A stretch of 64,000 bases of DNA from Clostridia bacterium (GTDB taxonomy: Bacteria > Bacillota > Clostridia > Christensenellales > Aristaeellaceae), in assembly GCA_017512805.1 (NCBI GenBank), contig JAFWES010000051.1, positions 1-64,000 of the forward strand, written 5' to 3'. The notes under the pieces are model-generated. The model was not told where the DNA came from and searched no databases. It worked only from the letters and a program-made list of their open reading frames with translations. The position numbers and the translations under genes are program-made. Positions 25,520 to 34,750 of this stretch are shown here, piece by piece (the stretch's first letter is position 1; each line of letters opens with the position of its first letter).

Positions 25520-27775
25520 TCATTTTCCCGCGGTTTTCCGGTAGACGGAAACAATCCGCTCCCGCAGGGATTCCCAGTCCCTCGCGGCCGCAGTCTCCAG
25601 CCCGCCCCGGGCCAGCTTCGCCCGAAGGGCCGGATCCGAGGCGATTCGCTCCACCGCCCGGACCGCCGCCTCCTCATCCCCCAGCGGATAGGTCAGGCAG
25701 TTCTCCCCGTCCCGGATATACTCCGAATTCCCTCCGTTTTGCACCAGCACGGTCCACCCCCCGGTCGCCATCATCTCCAGCGGCGGATAGGAGAAGCTTT
25801 CCAGCCAGCTGCTCTTCAGCAGGATGTCGCACTGCGCGTACACCTCCGCCGCCTGCTCATAGGGCACGGCATGCAGGAACCGGTCCACCCGGTAGCTCTC
25901 CTTCGGCTTCGCGTTGTAGGACATGTACCAGATTTCATATCTGGACCGGTCCAGCTTTTCGGCGATGCGGAAGCTCTCGTCCACATTCTTGTATTCCGCC
26001 GCGCAGTCCCCCTCGATCAGGAGGCGGATCTTCCGGCCCTCGCCGAACCCGGGATCCCGCTCCGCGGCCCGGAACCGCCGCAGGTCGATGCCGTTGCGCA
26101 TCTCCGCCGCCTCCTGCCCGTATTTTTCCCGCAGCCATCCGGCGACCCAGCGGGAGATGGTCAGGTAGGTCCATTCCTTCGGCAGATAATAAGTGCTTTC
26201 ACAGTCCAGCCGCTCCGGGTTCCCGTGGGCATAAAAGTCGGTTTCGTAGTTCTGTACCAGGTAAGCCCGCCGCCCCACCCGGGGATAGCGCATCACATCC
26301 GCCACCGTGGTCCACATGGTGGCCACCATCAGGTCATAATACGCCTGATTGTCACAGCTCCCGTCCTGAAAGGCGATGCAGGAGAATTCATGCCCGAATT
26401 CCTTCCAGACGGGCCCCCTGTAATCCCGCACCAGGATGTCCACGTTCCATCCCGCGTCCTGCAGGAAGCAGGCATGCCGCAGGGCCACCATGATGCCCCC
26501 GCTGATCTCGCCGGAGGGCAGCACGAACGCCGCGTGGGGCGCCCGGATCGCTTCGTAGATTTCCCGGATCCGCCCCGCGTTCCCCGTGGTCACGCAGTGA
26601 TCCATGCAGAACCGGCAGGCGTTCTCTCCCACGGCCCGCCGCAGGGAATCGTTCCCGACCGCCCGATCCAGCACCGCCTCCCATTCCCCGGGGGACGCCA
26701 GGAAGCCCGTGACCCCATCCTCGATCCGCTCCGCGAAGGCGCCCATCCGGCTGGCCACTGTGGGCACCTTCACCAGCGCCGCTTCCATCCACTTGTTCTC
26801 GCTCTTGGCTTCGTTAAAGACGGATTCCTCGACCGGCGCCAGGTTGAGGTCCACCCCGGCAATGATCTCCGGCAGGGTCCGCCAGTCCCCGAAGGGCTTC
26901 CGGATGATCCGCTCCCCGTAATGCTCCAGGGCCTGGGGGGGATCCAGCTCGCCCATCAGCAGCAGCTTCACCCGGGGATGAGCATCCATCACCCGGGTCA
27001 GCGCCGGCAGAATCATCTCCAGATCCGCGTTATGGGTGACGGATCCGCTGAAATAGCCGAGGATCACGTCCCCGCCGGCCTCGTCCCCCGGCCGGTCCGG
27101 ATTTCCTTCCGCCCGCGCCGCGGCGGCCTTCCGCCAGGCCGCCTCGCTCAGACGCACCATCTCCTCGGATGCGCAGTTGCGGTTGATATACACCCGGGGA
27201 ATCCCCTTTTCCAGCTCCCGCGCCAGGCGCCCGGTGGTCACGGTCGCCGCCTCGCACAGCCCCAGGGTTTTCCCGTACCGCCGGACCCCGTCGTCGTACA
27301 GCGCCTTGTCCGCCGGGCTCATCTTCCGTACTTCCGGAATCGCGTTCGTATACGCCGTATCCACCACCAGGTCGTCGATATCAAAGATCACCCGTTTGTT
27401 CATGGATTTCGCCAGCCGGATGGCCTCCCCGATTCCCTCCGTCCAGGGGCAGCGGTAGAACACGATGATGTGGCCGGAAATCACGCTCTCCGCCCGGCAG
27501 TCCGCGTCCGATATTTCTCCCACCGTATAGCCCGCCGCCCGCAGCTGCTCCTTCTGATGCTCCACCCGGTACCGGTACGGATGCGGCAGCAGTTCCGGCG
27601 GGCAGCCGTTGACAAACAGCACATCCGTCACCGTCCGGATCGGTGCGCTGTATTCGTGATCCTGGGCCTCGCCCTTGAAAATGATCCGGTTCACGCCGGC
27701 CCGGATCATCCCCCGGAATCCTTCATCCCGCCAGGCTTTCAGAAGCTTGTACGCGTACCGTAAAGGTCTTCCCAT
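25520..27775 (-). CDS. Double glycosyltransferase, two GT4-type halves
   Basis: A 751-residue protein with two complete GT-B-like halves. The first (about 50-400) carries FDIDDLV, LGYFSGSVTHN and the sugar-nucleotide site region SVFNEAKSENKWMEAALVKVP. The second (about 410-751) starts with VLPSGEISGGIMVALRHA, a WsaF-like rhamnosyltransferase N-terminus, and contains RNGIDLRRF and the EX7E-like SWLESFSYPPLEMMATGG. Two linked transferases would add successive sugars, as in dual-activity rhamnan or S-layer glycan enzymes. Given GDP-rhamnose genes in the locus, rhamnose transfer is plausible but unproven. It starts 7 bases after the next glycosyltransferase stop, within one operon. Confidence 0.88.
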   Translation of the reverse strand: MGRPLRYAYKLLKAWRDEGFRGMIRAGVNRIIFKGEAQDHEYSAPIRTVTDVLFVNGCPPELLPHPYRYRVEHQKEQLRAAGYTVGEISDADCRAESVISGHIIVFYRCPWTEGIGEAIRLAKSMNKRVIFDIDDLVVDTAYTNAIPEVRKMSPADKALYDDGVRRYGKTLGLCEAATVTTGRLARELEKGIPRVYINRNCASEEMVRLSEAAWRKAAAARAEGNPDRPGDEAGGDVILGYFSGSVTHNADLEMILPALTRVMDAHPRVKLLLMGELDPPQALEHYGERIIRKPFGDWRTLPEIIAGVDLNLAPVEESVFNEAKSENKWMEAALVKVPTVASRMGAFAERIEDGVTGFLASPGEWEAVLDRAVGNDSLRRAVGENACRFCMDHCVTTGNAGRIREIYEAIRAPHAAFVLPSGEISGGIMVALRHACFLQDAGWNVDILVRDYRGPVWKEFGHEFSCIAFQDGSCDNQAYYDLMVATMWTTVADVMRYPRVGRRAYLVQNYETDFYAHGNPERLDCESTYYLPKEWTYLTISRWVAGWLREKYGQEAAEMRNGIDLRRFRAAERDPGFGEGRKIRLLIEGDCAAEYKNVDESFRIAEKLDRSRYEIWYMSYNAKPKESYRVDRFLHAVPYEQAAEVYAQCDILLKSSWLESFSYPPLEMMATGGWTVLVQNGGNSEYIRDGENCLTYPLGDEEAAVRAVERIASDPALRAKLARGGLETAAARDWESLRERIVSVYRKTAGK

Positions 27776-27781
27776 CGTTCC

Positions 27782-29986
27782 TTATTCCGTCCTTCTGCTT
27801 TCCGTATCCTCCGCGACGCCCCGGACCATGCTCCGATACACCTTCTCCGCCTCGGTTTCCCAGTCCGTCCCCCGGGCCAGGCGGATACCGTTTTCCCGGA
27901 GGGCCCCCAGCTTCTCCGGATGCGCAAGTCCGTCCGCCAGAGCGTCCGCGATGTGCACCGGATCGCAGTCAATGATGATCGCGTTCTCCCCGTTGATCAG
28001 CCAGGCGTTGTTTTCATCGTCCTGGGTCGCGACCACCCCGCCGCAGGCCATGATCTCCAGCGGCAGCAGCGACAGATTGGTGATCGACATGACCAGGGAA
28101 ATATCGCTCTGGCTGTAAAGCTCCGCCAGCTCCTCGGGCCGGGCGACGCCCGCGCTGCGATACGAAAACGGAATGTGATACCGGCTCACATCCCCGCCCG
28201 CGAAGACGATCTCCACCTCCGGCATCTTTTCCTTCAGCCGGATCAGCGCCAGCAGCCCCAGCTCCCAGGCCCGCCGGGCGGTGGAAGGCCGGGCGTAAAA
28301 GAAGACCCGCCTGACCGCGTCCCGCTTCTCTTTCACCCGGTAAATCTCCGGGTCGCAGGAAAAATGAAAGCTGTCGCAGGCCATGGAAAACTCCCGCTCC
28401 AGCTTCGTCTTCAGCCAGTCCCCGGCCGTAATGCCCCGGAAGCCGAACCGGTAGGTGTTCTCCGCGAATTTGGATTCGGAACCCACCGGATAAAAGAAGG
28501 GCTCATAATCCTGTACAAAATAGAATTTGGAAACAGTGTTCATAAACCGCCGCACATAATAGGCCGTCACCCAGCTGGTGGCCACCGCGGCATGGCAGAA
28601 TTCCATCCGCCCGCAGCCGCAGCGAATCTCCACCCCCTCGTCCAGCAGGGGGAAGTTTTCGTGCAGAAAGACCGCCGCCTCCCGGTCGGACCGGATCAGC
28701 TTCGGCTCCAGAATATAGATCCGGTTCCGGATCCCTCTCCGCTGCAGCGCGGATACAAACCGGAAGATGGTGGTATGCCCCCCGGAGCCCTTCGCCGGCT
28801 CCGGAATCACCCAGTTGACAATCAGGTTCGGATCGTCCCTGTGCGCTTCGAAATCCGCCCGGCAGAAGGGGATCTCTTCCGTGTTCAGGACGAACCCGTA
28901 CTCCTCTTCCACATGGGCCGTCTGCCCCTGATCCGTCGTCGCCAGCGCCAGCTCCCGCCCGTAATCCCAAAGGTCCCGATAATTCCAGACCATGGTGGAC
29001 GCCTTTCCCCCGGCCCCGCGCCGCTGACCGTACTGCTGGGAATACTTCCGGTCCATCCGGTCCCGCCCCGCCGGGGATCGGTCCGGATACCGGCCCGCGC
29101 GCCACGCGGCGCGGTACCGCGCCAGGTCCCGATGAACCACATATTTCGCCCATCGGAATTTCTGACTGTAATTCAGCGGCTGCTGCCGGACATAGGCAAT
29201 GTCCAGGCGGATCTGCTGTTTCGCTTCCCGGACCGCCGCAGAAACCCCGTCAATCACTTTCCCGCCCCGCAGCTCCTGGATGCCCTTGTACTGATCAAAA
29301 TACCGCCGCGCATACTCCCGCGGCGGATAATTATGGGAATGGTACACCGCCGCATAGGGACAGTATACCTTGCTGTATCCCCGTTCCATCATTTGCCGGG
29401 TCCAGATCTGATCCTCCGCGAACTCCACATCCGGGTAGGGATACCGCGTAAACACATCCCGCCGCACGCAGGCGTTGTTATCGGAGGAGAAGGCCAGCTT
29501 CTCCCTGTATTCCGCGTCCTGCTCATACCGCCCCGGATCGTCCAGCCGGTACACCGTGTTGGTCCGGCCGAACCCCTGAAAATGGTTCAGGATATCCCGC
29601 CGGTCCAGCACATTGCAGTCCGGATACGGATAGTGAATGCCGAAGCCCACCGCAATCCGCTCGTCCGTCTCCATGGCCCGGATCATCTGCTCCAGCCAGC
29701 TGTCGGAGGCCGGCACCGCGTCCTGCGTCAAAAAGAGGATGTAGGTCCCCGTGCCGAAGGACGCCGCCAGATTCCTGGTTTTCCCGTGGCCGAATTCCTC
29801 CGGCGGAATCTGGCGCAGCGTCACCTCCGGAAAGGAGCGGATGATCTCCAGCGTCCCGTCCGAGGATCCGGAATCCACGCAGATCACCTCATAGGATCGG
29901 TCGGTCTTCTGATGAAAAACCGCCTCCAGCACCTGCCGGAACTGTTCTCCCCCGTTCTTTGTCGGAATACAGATGGAAACCTCCAT
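27782..29986 (-). CDS. Fused GT2 plus WsaF-like GT4 glycosyltransferase
   Basis: A 734-residue fusion. The N-terminal GT2 domain has SICIPTKNGGEQF, CVDSGSSDGT and LFLTQDAVPAS; a RYPYPDVEFAEDQIW block matches rhamnosyltransferases of the RfbF/WsaF surroundings. After a linker (about 290-360) comes a GT-B half starting with VIPEPAKGSGGHTTIFRF, the mark of WsaF-type rhamnosyltransferases, and ending with a LLPLEIMACGG donor site. The start at 29986 follows AAAGGGGATCGGA. The upstream frame extension to 30049 has no site. The enzyme likely alternates two linkages of a rhamnose-containing backbone; this is inferred from family and context. Confidence 0.9.
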   Translation of the reverse strand: MEVSICIPTKNGGEQFRQVLEAVFHQKTDRSYEVICVDSGSSDGTLEIIRSFPEVTLRQIPPEEFGHGKTRNLAASFGTGTYILFLTQDAVPASDSWLEQMIRAMETDERIAVGFGIHYPYPDCNVLDRRDILNHFQGFGRTNTVYRLDDPGRYEQDAEYREKLAFSSDNNACVRRDVFTRYPYPDVEFAEDQIWTRQMMERGYSKVYCPYAAVYHSHNYPPREYARRYFDQYKGIQELRGGKVIDGVSAAVREAKQQIRLDIAYVRQQPLNYSQKFRWAKYVVHRDLARYRAAWRAGRYPDRSPAGRDRMDRKYSQQYGQRRGAGGKASTMVWNYRDLWDYGRELALATTDQGQTAHVEEEYGFVLNTEEIPFCRADFEAHRDDPNLIVNWVIPEPAKGSGGHTTIFRFVSALQRRGIRNRIYILEPKLIRSDREAAVFLHENFPLLDEGVEIRCGCGRMEFCHAAVATSWVTAYYVRRFMNTVSKFYFVQDYEPFFYPVGSESKFAENTYRFGFRGITAGDWLKTKLEREFSMACDSFHFSCDPEIYRVKEKRDAVRRVFFYARPSTARRAWELGLLALIRLKEKMPEVEIVFAGGDVSRYHIPFSYRSAGVARPEELAELYSQSDISLVMSITNLSLLPLEIMACGGVVATQDDENNAWLINGENAIIIDCDPVHIADALADGLAHPEKLGALRENGIRLARGTDWETEAEKVYRSMVRGVAEDTESRRTE

Positions 29987-30045
29987 TCCGATCCCCTTTC
30001 CCCGCGTCCTTCTCTCCACCTTCCCGCCGGAAGGGTTCCCCGCTT

Positions 30046-31347
30046 TCACAGGGCGCCGTCCTTCCGCAGCCTCCGGCAGATTTCATCGTACCGTTTCCGC
30101 ATCTTTTCCGCGCATTTTTCGATGCTGTATTCCCGCCGCAAATATTCCTGCGCGGCCAGGGCCATCCGCCGGGCTTCCGCCGGCTGATCCTTCAGCCTGC
30201 GCAGGAAGCGCGCCGCTTCCGCCACGTCGGGCTCCGCCCAGACCTGGGGCTCTCCCTCCGCCTGATAGGCGTCCCCCACCGGCACCATGGTATATCCTAC
30301 CCGGCAGGTGCATTCCGGCGGCATGAACTCCGCGTTCGCGGACCAGCCCGTGGCGATCACCGGCACCGCCAGATTCATCGCCTCCGCCACCACCAGGCCG
30401 AACCCCTCGCTCCGGTGCAGGCTCATGAACACGTCGCAGCAGGCGATCATCGCGTTCAGCTTTGGTTTCTCCAGCCGCTCCGTGACCAGGAAATACCGGA
30501 TGCCGCTCCGGTCCAGCCGCTCCCTCAGGGCCCGCAGCTCTTCCGGTTTCCCGTTGGCCACCTTCAGCACCAGCGCCGCGTCTTCCGCGCGCCCGCCGAA
30601 GGCCTGCTCGAACGCGGCAATCGCCCCCTCCGGATTCTTCCGGCTGGCGTAGCTGTAGGAATCGTACATGGCAAGCGCCAGAAAGGTCCCCTCCGGGAAG
30701 CCGAAATCCGCCCTCCCGCAGGGGGCGGTCGGCGTCTCGATCCCGTAGGGAATCACGGTCACCGGTTTGTCCGTTTCCTTTTGCACCGCCCCGGCGATAA
30801 ACCGGGACGGAACCCACAGCTCGTCCACAAAGGGAAGGGCTTCCCGCCAGGAGGCGGGAAGCGTTTCCAGCTCCCAGAGCCACACTCCAATATTGTAGTG
30901 GTTGTCAAACAGGCGCCGCGGAAACGCCGTAAAGGCTCCTTCCATGCTCGGCGCGTTCACGTGAATCAGGTTGACGGCATACTTCCCCCCGCGGGAAAGC
31001 GCCCGGTCATAGCTGTGATCCGTGTCCGGGTGCATCGGCGCGAAGCTGATGCTGACCAGGCTCAGGGGAATCCCCGTTTTCTCCAGCGCCCTGGCGTAGA
31101 GCTTCGCCCCCTGGGACAGGCCGATGGTCGCCCGGAACAGCCCGTATTCGTTGATGCCCGGGGGATAGGGGATCCTCCCCTCCCGCACCGGGGGATGCAC
31201 CCGGGTGATCCGTTTCGGGGTGGTCGCCCGGATGAGCCGGTCCGCTACTGCGTGCCGGGTCTTCTCGGGAATAAAATGCGTCAGCGGCGCGATCTTCCCG
31301 ATGCCCTGATTCAGCCAGATTTTGATTTTCGATAATCCGTTCCGCAT
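30046..31347 (-). CDS. Family 4 glycosyltransferase
   Basis: A 433-residue single GT-B glycosyltransferase. The C-terminal half shows ALAMYDSYSYASRKNPEG, LVTERLEKPKLNAMIACCDVF and the donor-binding EX7E motif SEGFGLVVAEAMNLAVPVIA followed by TGWSANAEF. This resembles mannosyl- and rhamnosyltransferases of O-antigen loci. The ATG at 31347 is the first in-frame methionine after the preceding stop; the binding site is only CGGGGA. A very stable GC hairpin with a GGAA loop sits 9 bases upstream (31357-31372). The next gene in the transcript follows after 59 bases. Confidence 0.9.
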   Translation of the reverse strand: MRNGLSKIKIWLNQGIGKIAPLTHFIPEKTRHAVADRLIRATTPKRITRVHPPVREGRIPYPPGINEYGLFRATIGLSQGAKLYARALEKTGIPLSLVSISFAPMHPDTDHSYDRALSRGGKYAVNLIHVNAPSMEGAFTAFPRRLFDNHYNIGVWLWELETLPASWREALPFVDELWVPSRFIAGAVQKETDKPVTVIPYGIETPTAPCGRADFGFPEGTFLALAMYDSYSYASRKNPEGAIAAFEQAFGGRAEDAALVLKVANGKPEELRALRERLDRSGIRYFLVTERLEKPKLNAMIACCDVFMSLHRSEGFGLVVAEAMNLAVPVIATGWSANAEFMPPECTCRVGYTMVPVGDAYQAEGEPQVWAEPDVAEAARFLRRLKDQPAEARRMALAAQEYLRREYSIEKCAEKMRKRYDEICRRLRKDGAL

Positions 31348-31356
31348 CGTGTCCCC

Positions 31357-31372
31357 GGGGGCTTCCGCCCCC
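31357..31372 (-). promoter_or_regulatory. Stable GGAA-loop hairpin directly before a start codon
   Basis: On the minus strand, GGGGGC and GCCCCC close a four-base GGAA loop of the GNRA class. The hairpin starts 6 bases after the stop of the DUF6273 protein and ends 9 bases before the ATG of the next glycosyltransferase. There is no T run after it, so termination is unlikely. It could set the downstream gene's translation or stabilise the upstream 3' end. Confidence 0.5.
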
Positions 31373-31378
31373 GCTTTT

Positions 31379-33325
31379 TTAATCCTTATCCGCCGCGTCA
31401 AACTTGATCCACATGGCGGGCCGCACCAGCGCGATGTTCTCCTCGTTGGTCTTCGCGCCCCGCTTCCGCATGAACTGGGCCATTCCCCGGCCGCCGAATA
31501 CATATCCCGCCTCGTTGTACGTCTTGGGCTTGTGGTCGCCGTTCCGCAGCGCCAGCGCGGCCCGGGTCAGCTCCCGCACCCACCAGTTGGCGTATCCGTC
31601 CGGGGCGATGGCCGGGCTGTCGCTGCCCAGCTTGGCCAGCACATAGGGGGTGGCCTCGCATTTCAGCTTCTTGGCGGTGCCGAAATACCGCCGGGCTTCA
31701 ATCTGGCTCAGCAGGAATACCTTGTCCTTCGTGGTAAACCGGCCGGAGGGATCCTTGGTCACGTTGGTGGCGGTCCGGATCCGCTTCTTTTCCGCCTCGG
31801 TAAAGCTGCTGCTGTAGAATTCCTTTTCCAGCCATTCCCGCAGGCCGCAGGTTTTCCAGTTGAAGCCCACCCGTGTGTACTCTTCCTCGTCCCCCGCGGT
31901 GCCGTAAGGCATGGATTCAATCGCGTACACGGTCGTCACCAGGGCCACGTTCTTCTTCTTGTTCACCGAGATGACCTTCCACTCCAGGGGCTCCCGCAGG
32001 TTATCCGTGTTGCCATCCTGCTCGTAGTAGCCCATCCGGATCACGTCCCCCGGCTTCAGGCCGGTAAAGTCCTGCTCAAAGGGGTCTTCCTCGAATTCCT
32101 GCTCCCGGACCGTCTGCGCGGGCTCCGACGCGCCGCCGGAGCCTTCCGTCCCCGCCGGGGATCCCGTCCCTTCGGCCTGCCCCGCCGCGCCGGGCAGCCG
32201 GACCGTAATCTTACCCTTCACATCCCGGTACAGGCGGCCGTCCACCATGGCGTTCAGGTGCAGCATGAAGGAGAGCTTTCCGCCCGCGGCGGAAGCCTGT
32301 TCCACCTGATAAAAGGTGCCCAGGGTGTAGCGCTTCTGCGTATACCGTTCCCACTGGGACAGGCTGATCTTGGAGGTGGTCGTCTCCCCGCCGGCCTTTT
32401 CCCGCAGATCCAGTGTCAGGGTCAGCTCCTCCGTATTCAGATCGTAAATCCGCAGCTCGTATTCCCCCGACGCGTCCCCGTGCCAGATGTCCGGGCCGTA
32501 GGTTTCCGCCGCCGCCGGGTCCTCCGCTTCCGCCTCTTTCGCCGGTTCCTCCGCCGCTTCCGCTCTCGCCTCGGCCAGCTCCTCCACGGTGTCCTCGGTG
32601 ATCAGCAGGGCGCCTTCGTACATGTAGCTGTGGATCTTCGCCCGATAGGCTTCATCCACGAAGACCCCGTAGTACCGGTTAATAAAATACAGGCTCTTCA
32701 GGCTCTCCTGCCGGGCTTTGCGCCAACGATGGCTGAAGCTGATCTGGCTTGCGCTGACCGTCCTGATTTCCTCCTGCTCCGGCTCCTCGTACAGGGAGCC
32801 GAGGATCAAGCTCGTCAGGCGATCCGCCAGGATCTTCTCCTGATCCTCCCCTTCAGCCGGGATGGCAGCCTCTTCCGCGTTATAACCCTCGCAGACCTCC
32901 AGCTGCTTTTGCAGCGCGTCCATATAGGCGCCGCGCAGCAGATCCAGCAGCGGATCCTCGAGGGGAATCTCCCGGTACGCGTCCAGGATCTCCATCTCCG
33001 CCCGGGCCATGGTCTCATATCTGTCCCGAACCGCGGGATCCATATGATTCGGCGCTTCCTCGCCCTCCGCGTCCCAGCGGGCTTCCAGGGCGTTTGCCAG
33101 CGCGGCCAGCCAGGTCTTTTCCGGCGTGTCCATCGCCTCCGGATCGGTCTCTTCGCCCTCCTCCCGGATATTCAGCTCGATCACCCGCAGGTCTCCCAGG
33201 GACTCCTCGCGTTCCGCCGCCAGGTCCAGAACCGTCTGTATGTCGTCACTCTCCTCCGCCCGGGCCGGTAAGCCCCAGCAGGGCAGCATCGCCAGCATCA
33301 GCAGCATCGCCAGAATTCGCTTCAT
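31379..33325 (-). CDS. Exported protein with C-terminal DUF6273 domain
   Basis: A 648-residue exported protein of unknown role. A signal peptide (ILAMLLMLAMLPCWGLPARA) precedes a long Glu/Ala-rich, mostly helical region (about 25-270), a beta-rich region (about 280-380) and a Gly/Glu/Ser linker. The final 210 residues contain a DUF6273-type domain: GYYEQDGNTDNLREPLEWKV, LREWLEKEFYSSSFTEAEK, DKVFLLSQIEA, WWVREL and the last RPAMWIKFD. This domain occurs in large surface proteins of gut Clostridia, and a second copy is in the protein at 56422-59490. The start has AGAGGGAGAA 7 bases upstream. Its promoter is not clear, because the upstream spacer is occupied by a long palindrome. Confidence 0.88.
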   Translation of the reverse strand: MKRILAMLLMLAMLPCWGLPARAEESDDIQTVLDLAAEREESLGDLRVIELNIREEGEETDPEAMDTPEKTWLAALANALEARWDAEGEEAPNHMDPAVRDRYETMARAEMEILDAYREIPLEDPLLDLLRGAYMDALQKQLEVCEGYNAEEAAIPAEGEDQEKILADRLTSLILGSLYEEPEQEEIRTVSASQISFSHRWRKARQESLKSLYFINRYYGVFVDEAYRAKIHSYMYEGALLITEDTVEELAEARAEAAEEPAKEAEAEDPAAAETYGPDIWHGDASGEYELRIYDLNTEELTLTLDLREKAGGETTTSKISLSQWERYTQKRYTLGTFYQVEQASAAGGKLSFMLHLNAMVDGRLYRDVKGKITVRLPGAAGQAEGTGSPAGTEGSGGASEPAQTVREQEFEEDPFEQDFTGLKPGDVIRMGYYEQDGNTDNLREPLEWKVISVNKKKNVALVTTVYAIESMPYGTAGDEEEYTRVGFNWKTCGLREWLEKEFYSSSFTEAEKKRIRTATNVTKDPSGRFTTKDKVFLLSQIEARRYFGTAKKLKCEATPYVLAKLGSDSPAIAPDGYANWWVRELTRAALALRNGDHKPKTYNEAGYVFGGRGMAQFMRKRGAKTNEENIALVRPAMWIKFDAADKD

Positions 33326-33394
33326 GTTTTCGTTCTCCCTCTGATTGGTCGCACTGGGTATGTACCCGTCATAAATGACTCTTCTAACTGTAAA

Positions 33395-33584
33395 TGTAAC
33401 TGTTCAGTCCCGCAAGCGCAGCGCTGAGGTGTTTCCCTCCGGGGGCCTTGAGTCTCGCCGGTTCTTAGTGATTGGCGAGGCGAATGCCGAAGACAGAGCT
33501 TAGAACCGCTGCGTAAGCGAACGGAGCCGCGAGGCGTCCCCCGGAGGGGAATACCTCAGATAGCGGAGCGACTGAATCGTTATT
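33395..33584. repeat. Long imperfect palindrome, MITE-like, with a partial copy elsewhere
   Basis: The spacer between gmd and the DUF6273 gene folds end to end. Outer arms are TTCAGTC (33403) with GACTGAA (33570). Next comes a 20-bp arm, CTGAGGTGTTTCCCTCCGGG (33424), matching the complement of 33537-33559 with two changes, then GGTTCTTAG with CTTAGAACC. The first 33 bases recur with one mismatch at 59528-59560 on the other strand. There is no open frame inside. Size, terminal inverted repeats and a dispersed partial copy fit a miniature inverted-repeat element. The right end touches the gmd stop codon at 33580. Confidence 0.65.
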
Positions 33585-34632
33585 TCAACCGGTCGCTTTC
33601 CTGCTCGATCCGTTCCCGGACCGCCAGCTGGCGGTCATGCTTCGCCATCCGTTCGATCAGCTCCTCATAGCCGGTCTTCTGCGGGTTCCAGCCCAGCACC
33701 GTCTTCGCCTTGGTCGGGTCGCCCCACAGGTTATCCACATCCGTAGGCCGGTACCAGGCGGGATTCACGCGGACCAGCACCCGGCCGGTCTCTTCGTCGA
33801 TGCCCTTTTCCTCCAGGCCCCGGCCTTCCCAGCGCAGGCGGATACCGTTGACCGCGAAGGCCCGGGCGGTGAAATCCCGCACCGTATGCTGTTCACCCGT
33901 GGCGATGACGAAATCATCCGGCTCCTCCTGCTGCAGGATCAGCCACATGCATTCCACATAGTCCCGGGCATATCCCCAGTCCCGCTTGCTGTCCAGGTTG
34001 CCAAGCTCCAGCACCTCCTGCAGCCCCTCGGCGATGCGCCCGGCCGCCCGGGTAATCTTCCGGGTCACAAAGTTCTCGCCCCGGCGCTCGGATTCATGGT
34101 TGAACAGGATGCCGTTGGCTGCGAAGATCCCATAGGCCTCCCGGTATTCCTTCACCATCCAGAACGCGTACTGCTTGGCGATGGCATACGGGCTGTAGGG
34201 GTGGAAGGGGGTCGTCTCCCGCTGAGGCACCTCCTCCACCTTCCCGTACAGCTCGGAAGTGGACGCCTGATAAAAGCGGGTCTTCTTTTCCAGCCCCAGC
34301 ATGTGAATCGCCTCCAGCAGCCGCAGCACGCCGATGGCATCCACATCCCCGGTATATTCCGGCACGTCGAAGCTGACCTGCACATGGCTCTGGGCCGCCA
34401 GGTTGTAGACCTCGTCCGGCTCCACCTTCTTCATAATGGCCAGCAGGCTGCTGGCGTCGGACAGATCCCCGTCGTGCAGGGTGATCCGTCCCATCAGATG
34501 CGCAATCCGCTCCGTGTTGGGCAGGGAGGAGCGCCGGGTAATCCCGTGCACTTCATATCCCTTTTCCAGCAGCAGCTCCGCCAGATACGATCCATCCTGT
34601 CCCGTAATTCCCGTAATCAATGCTTTTTTCAT
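33580..34632 (-). CDS. gmd: GDP-mannose 4,6-dehydratase
   Basis: Converts GDP-D-mannose to GDP-4-keto-6-deoxy-D-mannose, the common precursor of GDP-D-rhamnose and GDP-L-fucose. It is a 350-residue short-chain dehydrogenase with the N-terminal NADP site [13 protein letters not shown], the Gmd-specific SSLPNTERI loop, catalytic [12 protein letters not shown] (Tyr-x-x-x-Lys), the FNHESERRG block, and a final [14 protein letters not shown]. The start has AAGGAG about 8 bases upstream. It lies downstream of a terminator that ends the DUF4214 surface-protein gene, so it needs read-through or an unseen promoter. The partner reductase (Rmd) and ManC are at 45.2-47.2 kb. Confidence 0.97.
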   Translation of the reverse strand: MKKALITGITGQDGSYLAELLLEKGYEVHGITRRSSLPNTERIAHLMGRITLHDGDLSDASSLLAIMKKVEPDEVYNLAAQSHVQVSFDVPEYTGDVDAIGVLRLLEAIHMLGLEKKTRFYQASTSELYGKVEEVPQRETTPFHPYSPYAIAKQYAFWMVKEYREAYGIFAANGILFNHESERRGENFVTRKITRAAGRIAEGLQEVLELGNLDSKRDWGYARDYVECMWLILQQEEPDDFVIATGEQHTVRDFTARAFAVNGIRLRWEGRGLEEKGIDEETGRVLVRVNPAWYRPTDVDNLWGDPTKAKTVLGWNPQKTGYEELIERMAKHDRQLAVRERIEQESDRLK

Positions 34633-34690
34633 ATTCTTTCTCCTTCATTCCGCGCTCTGGCAAATCAAAGCCGCCGGGCAGCGCTCCCCG

Positions 34691-34725
34691 ATAAAAAGAA
34701 CGCGGGCAAGAAAACCTGCCCGCAT
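34691..34725 (-). terminator. Rho-independent terminator after the LRR/DUF4214 surface-protein gene
   Basis: On the minus strand GCGGGCA and TGCCCGC close an 8-base loop, followed by GTTCTTTTTAT. It lies about 26 bases after the stop of the surface-protein gene and before gmd. With the promoter at 37508-37536 it makes the surface-protein gene its own unit within the glycan locus. Confidence 0.8.
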
Positions 34726-34750
34726 TCTCCGTGATTGTTTCATTCAACCC

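Noticed and set aside
33395..33584. Insertion sequence
   Set aside because: No transposase frame fits in 190 bases. Only a non-autonomous element or a structured RNA remains possible.
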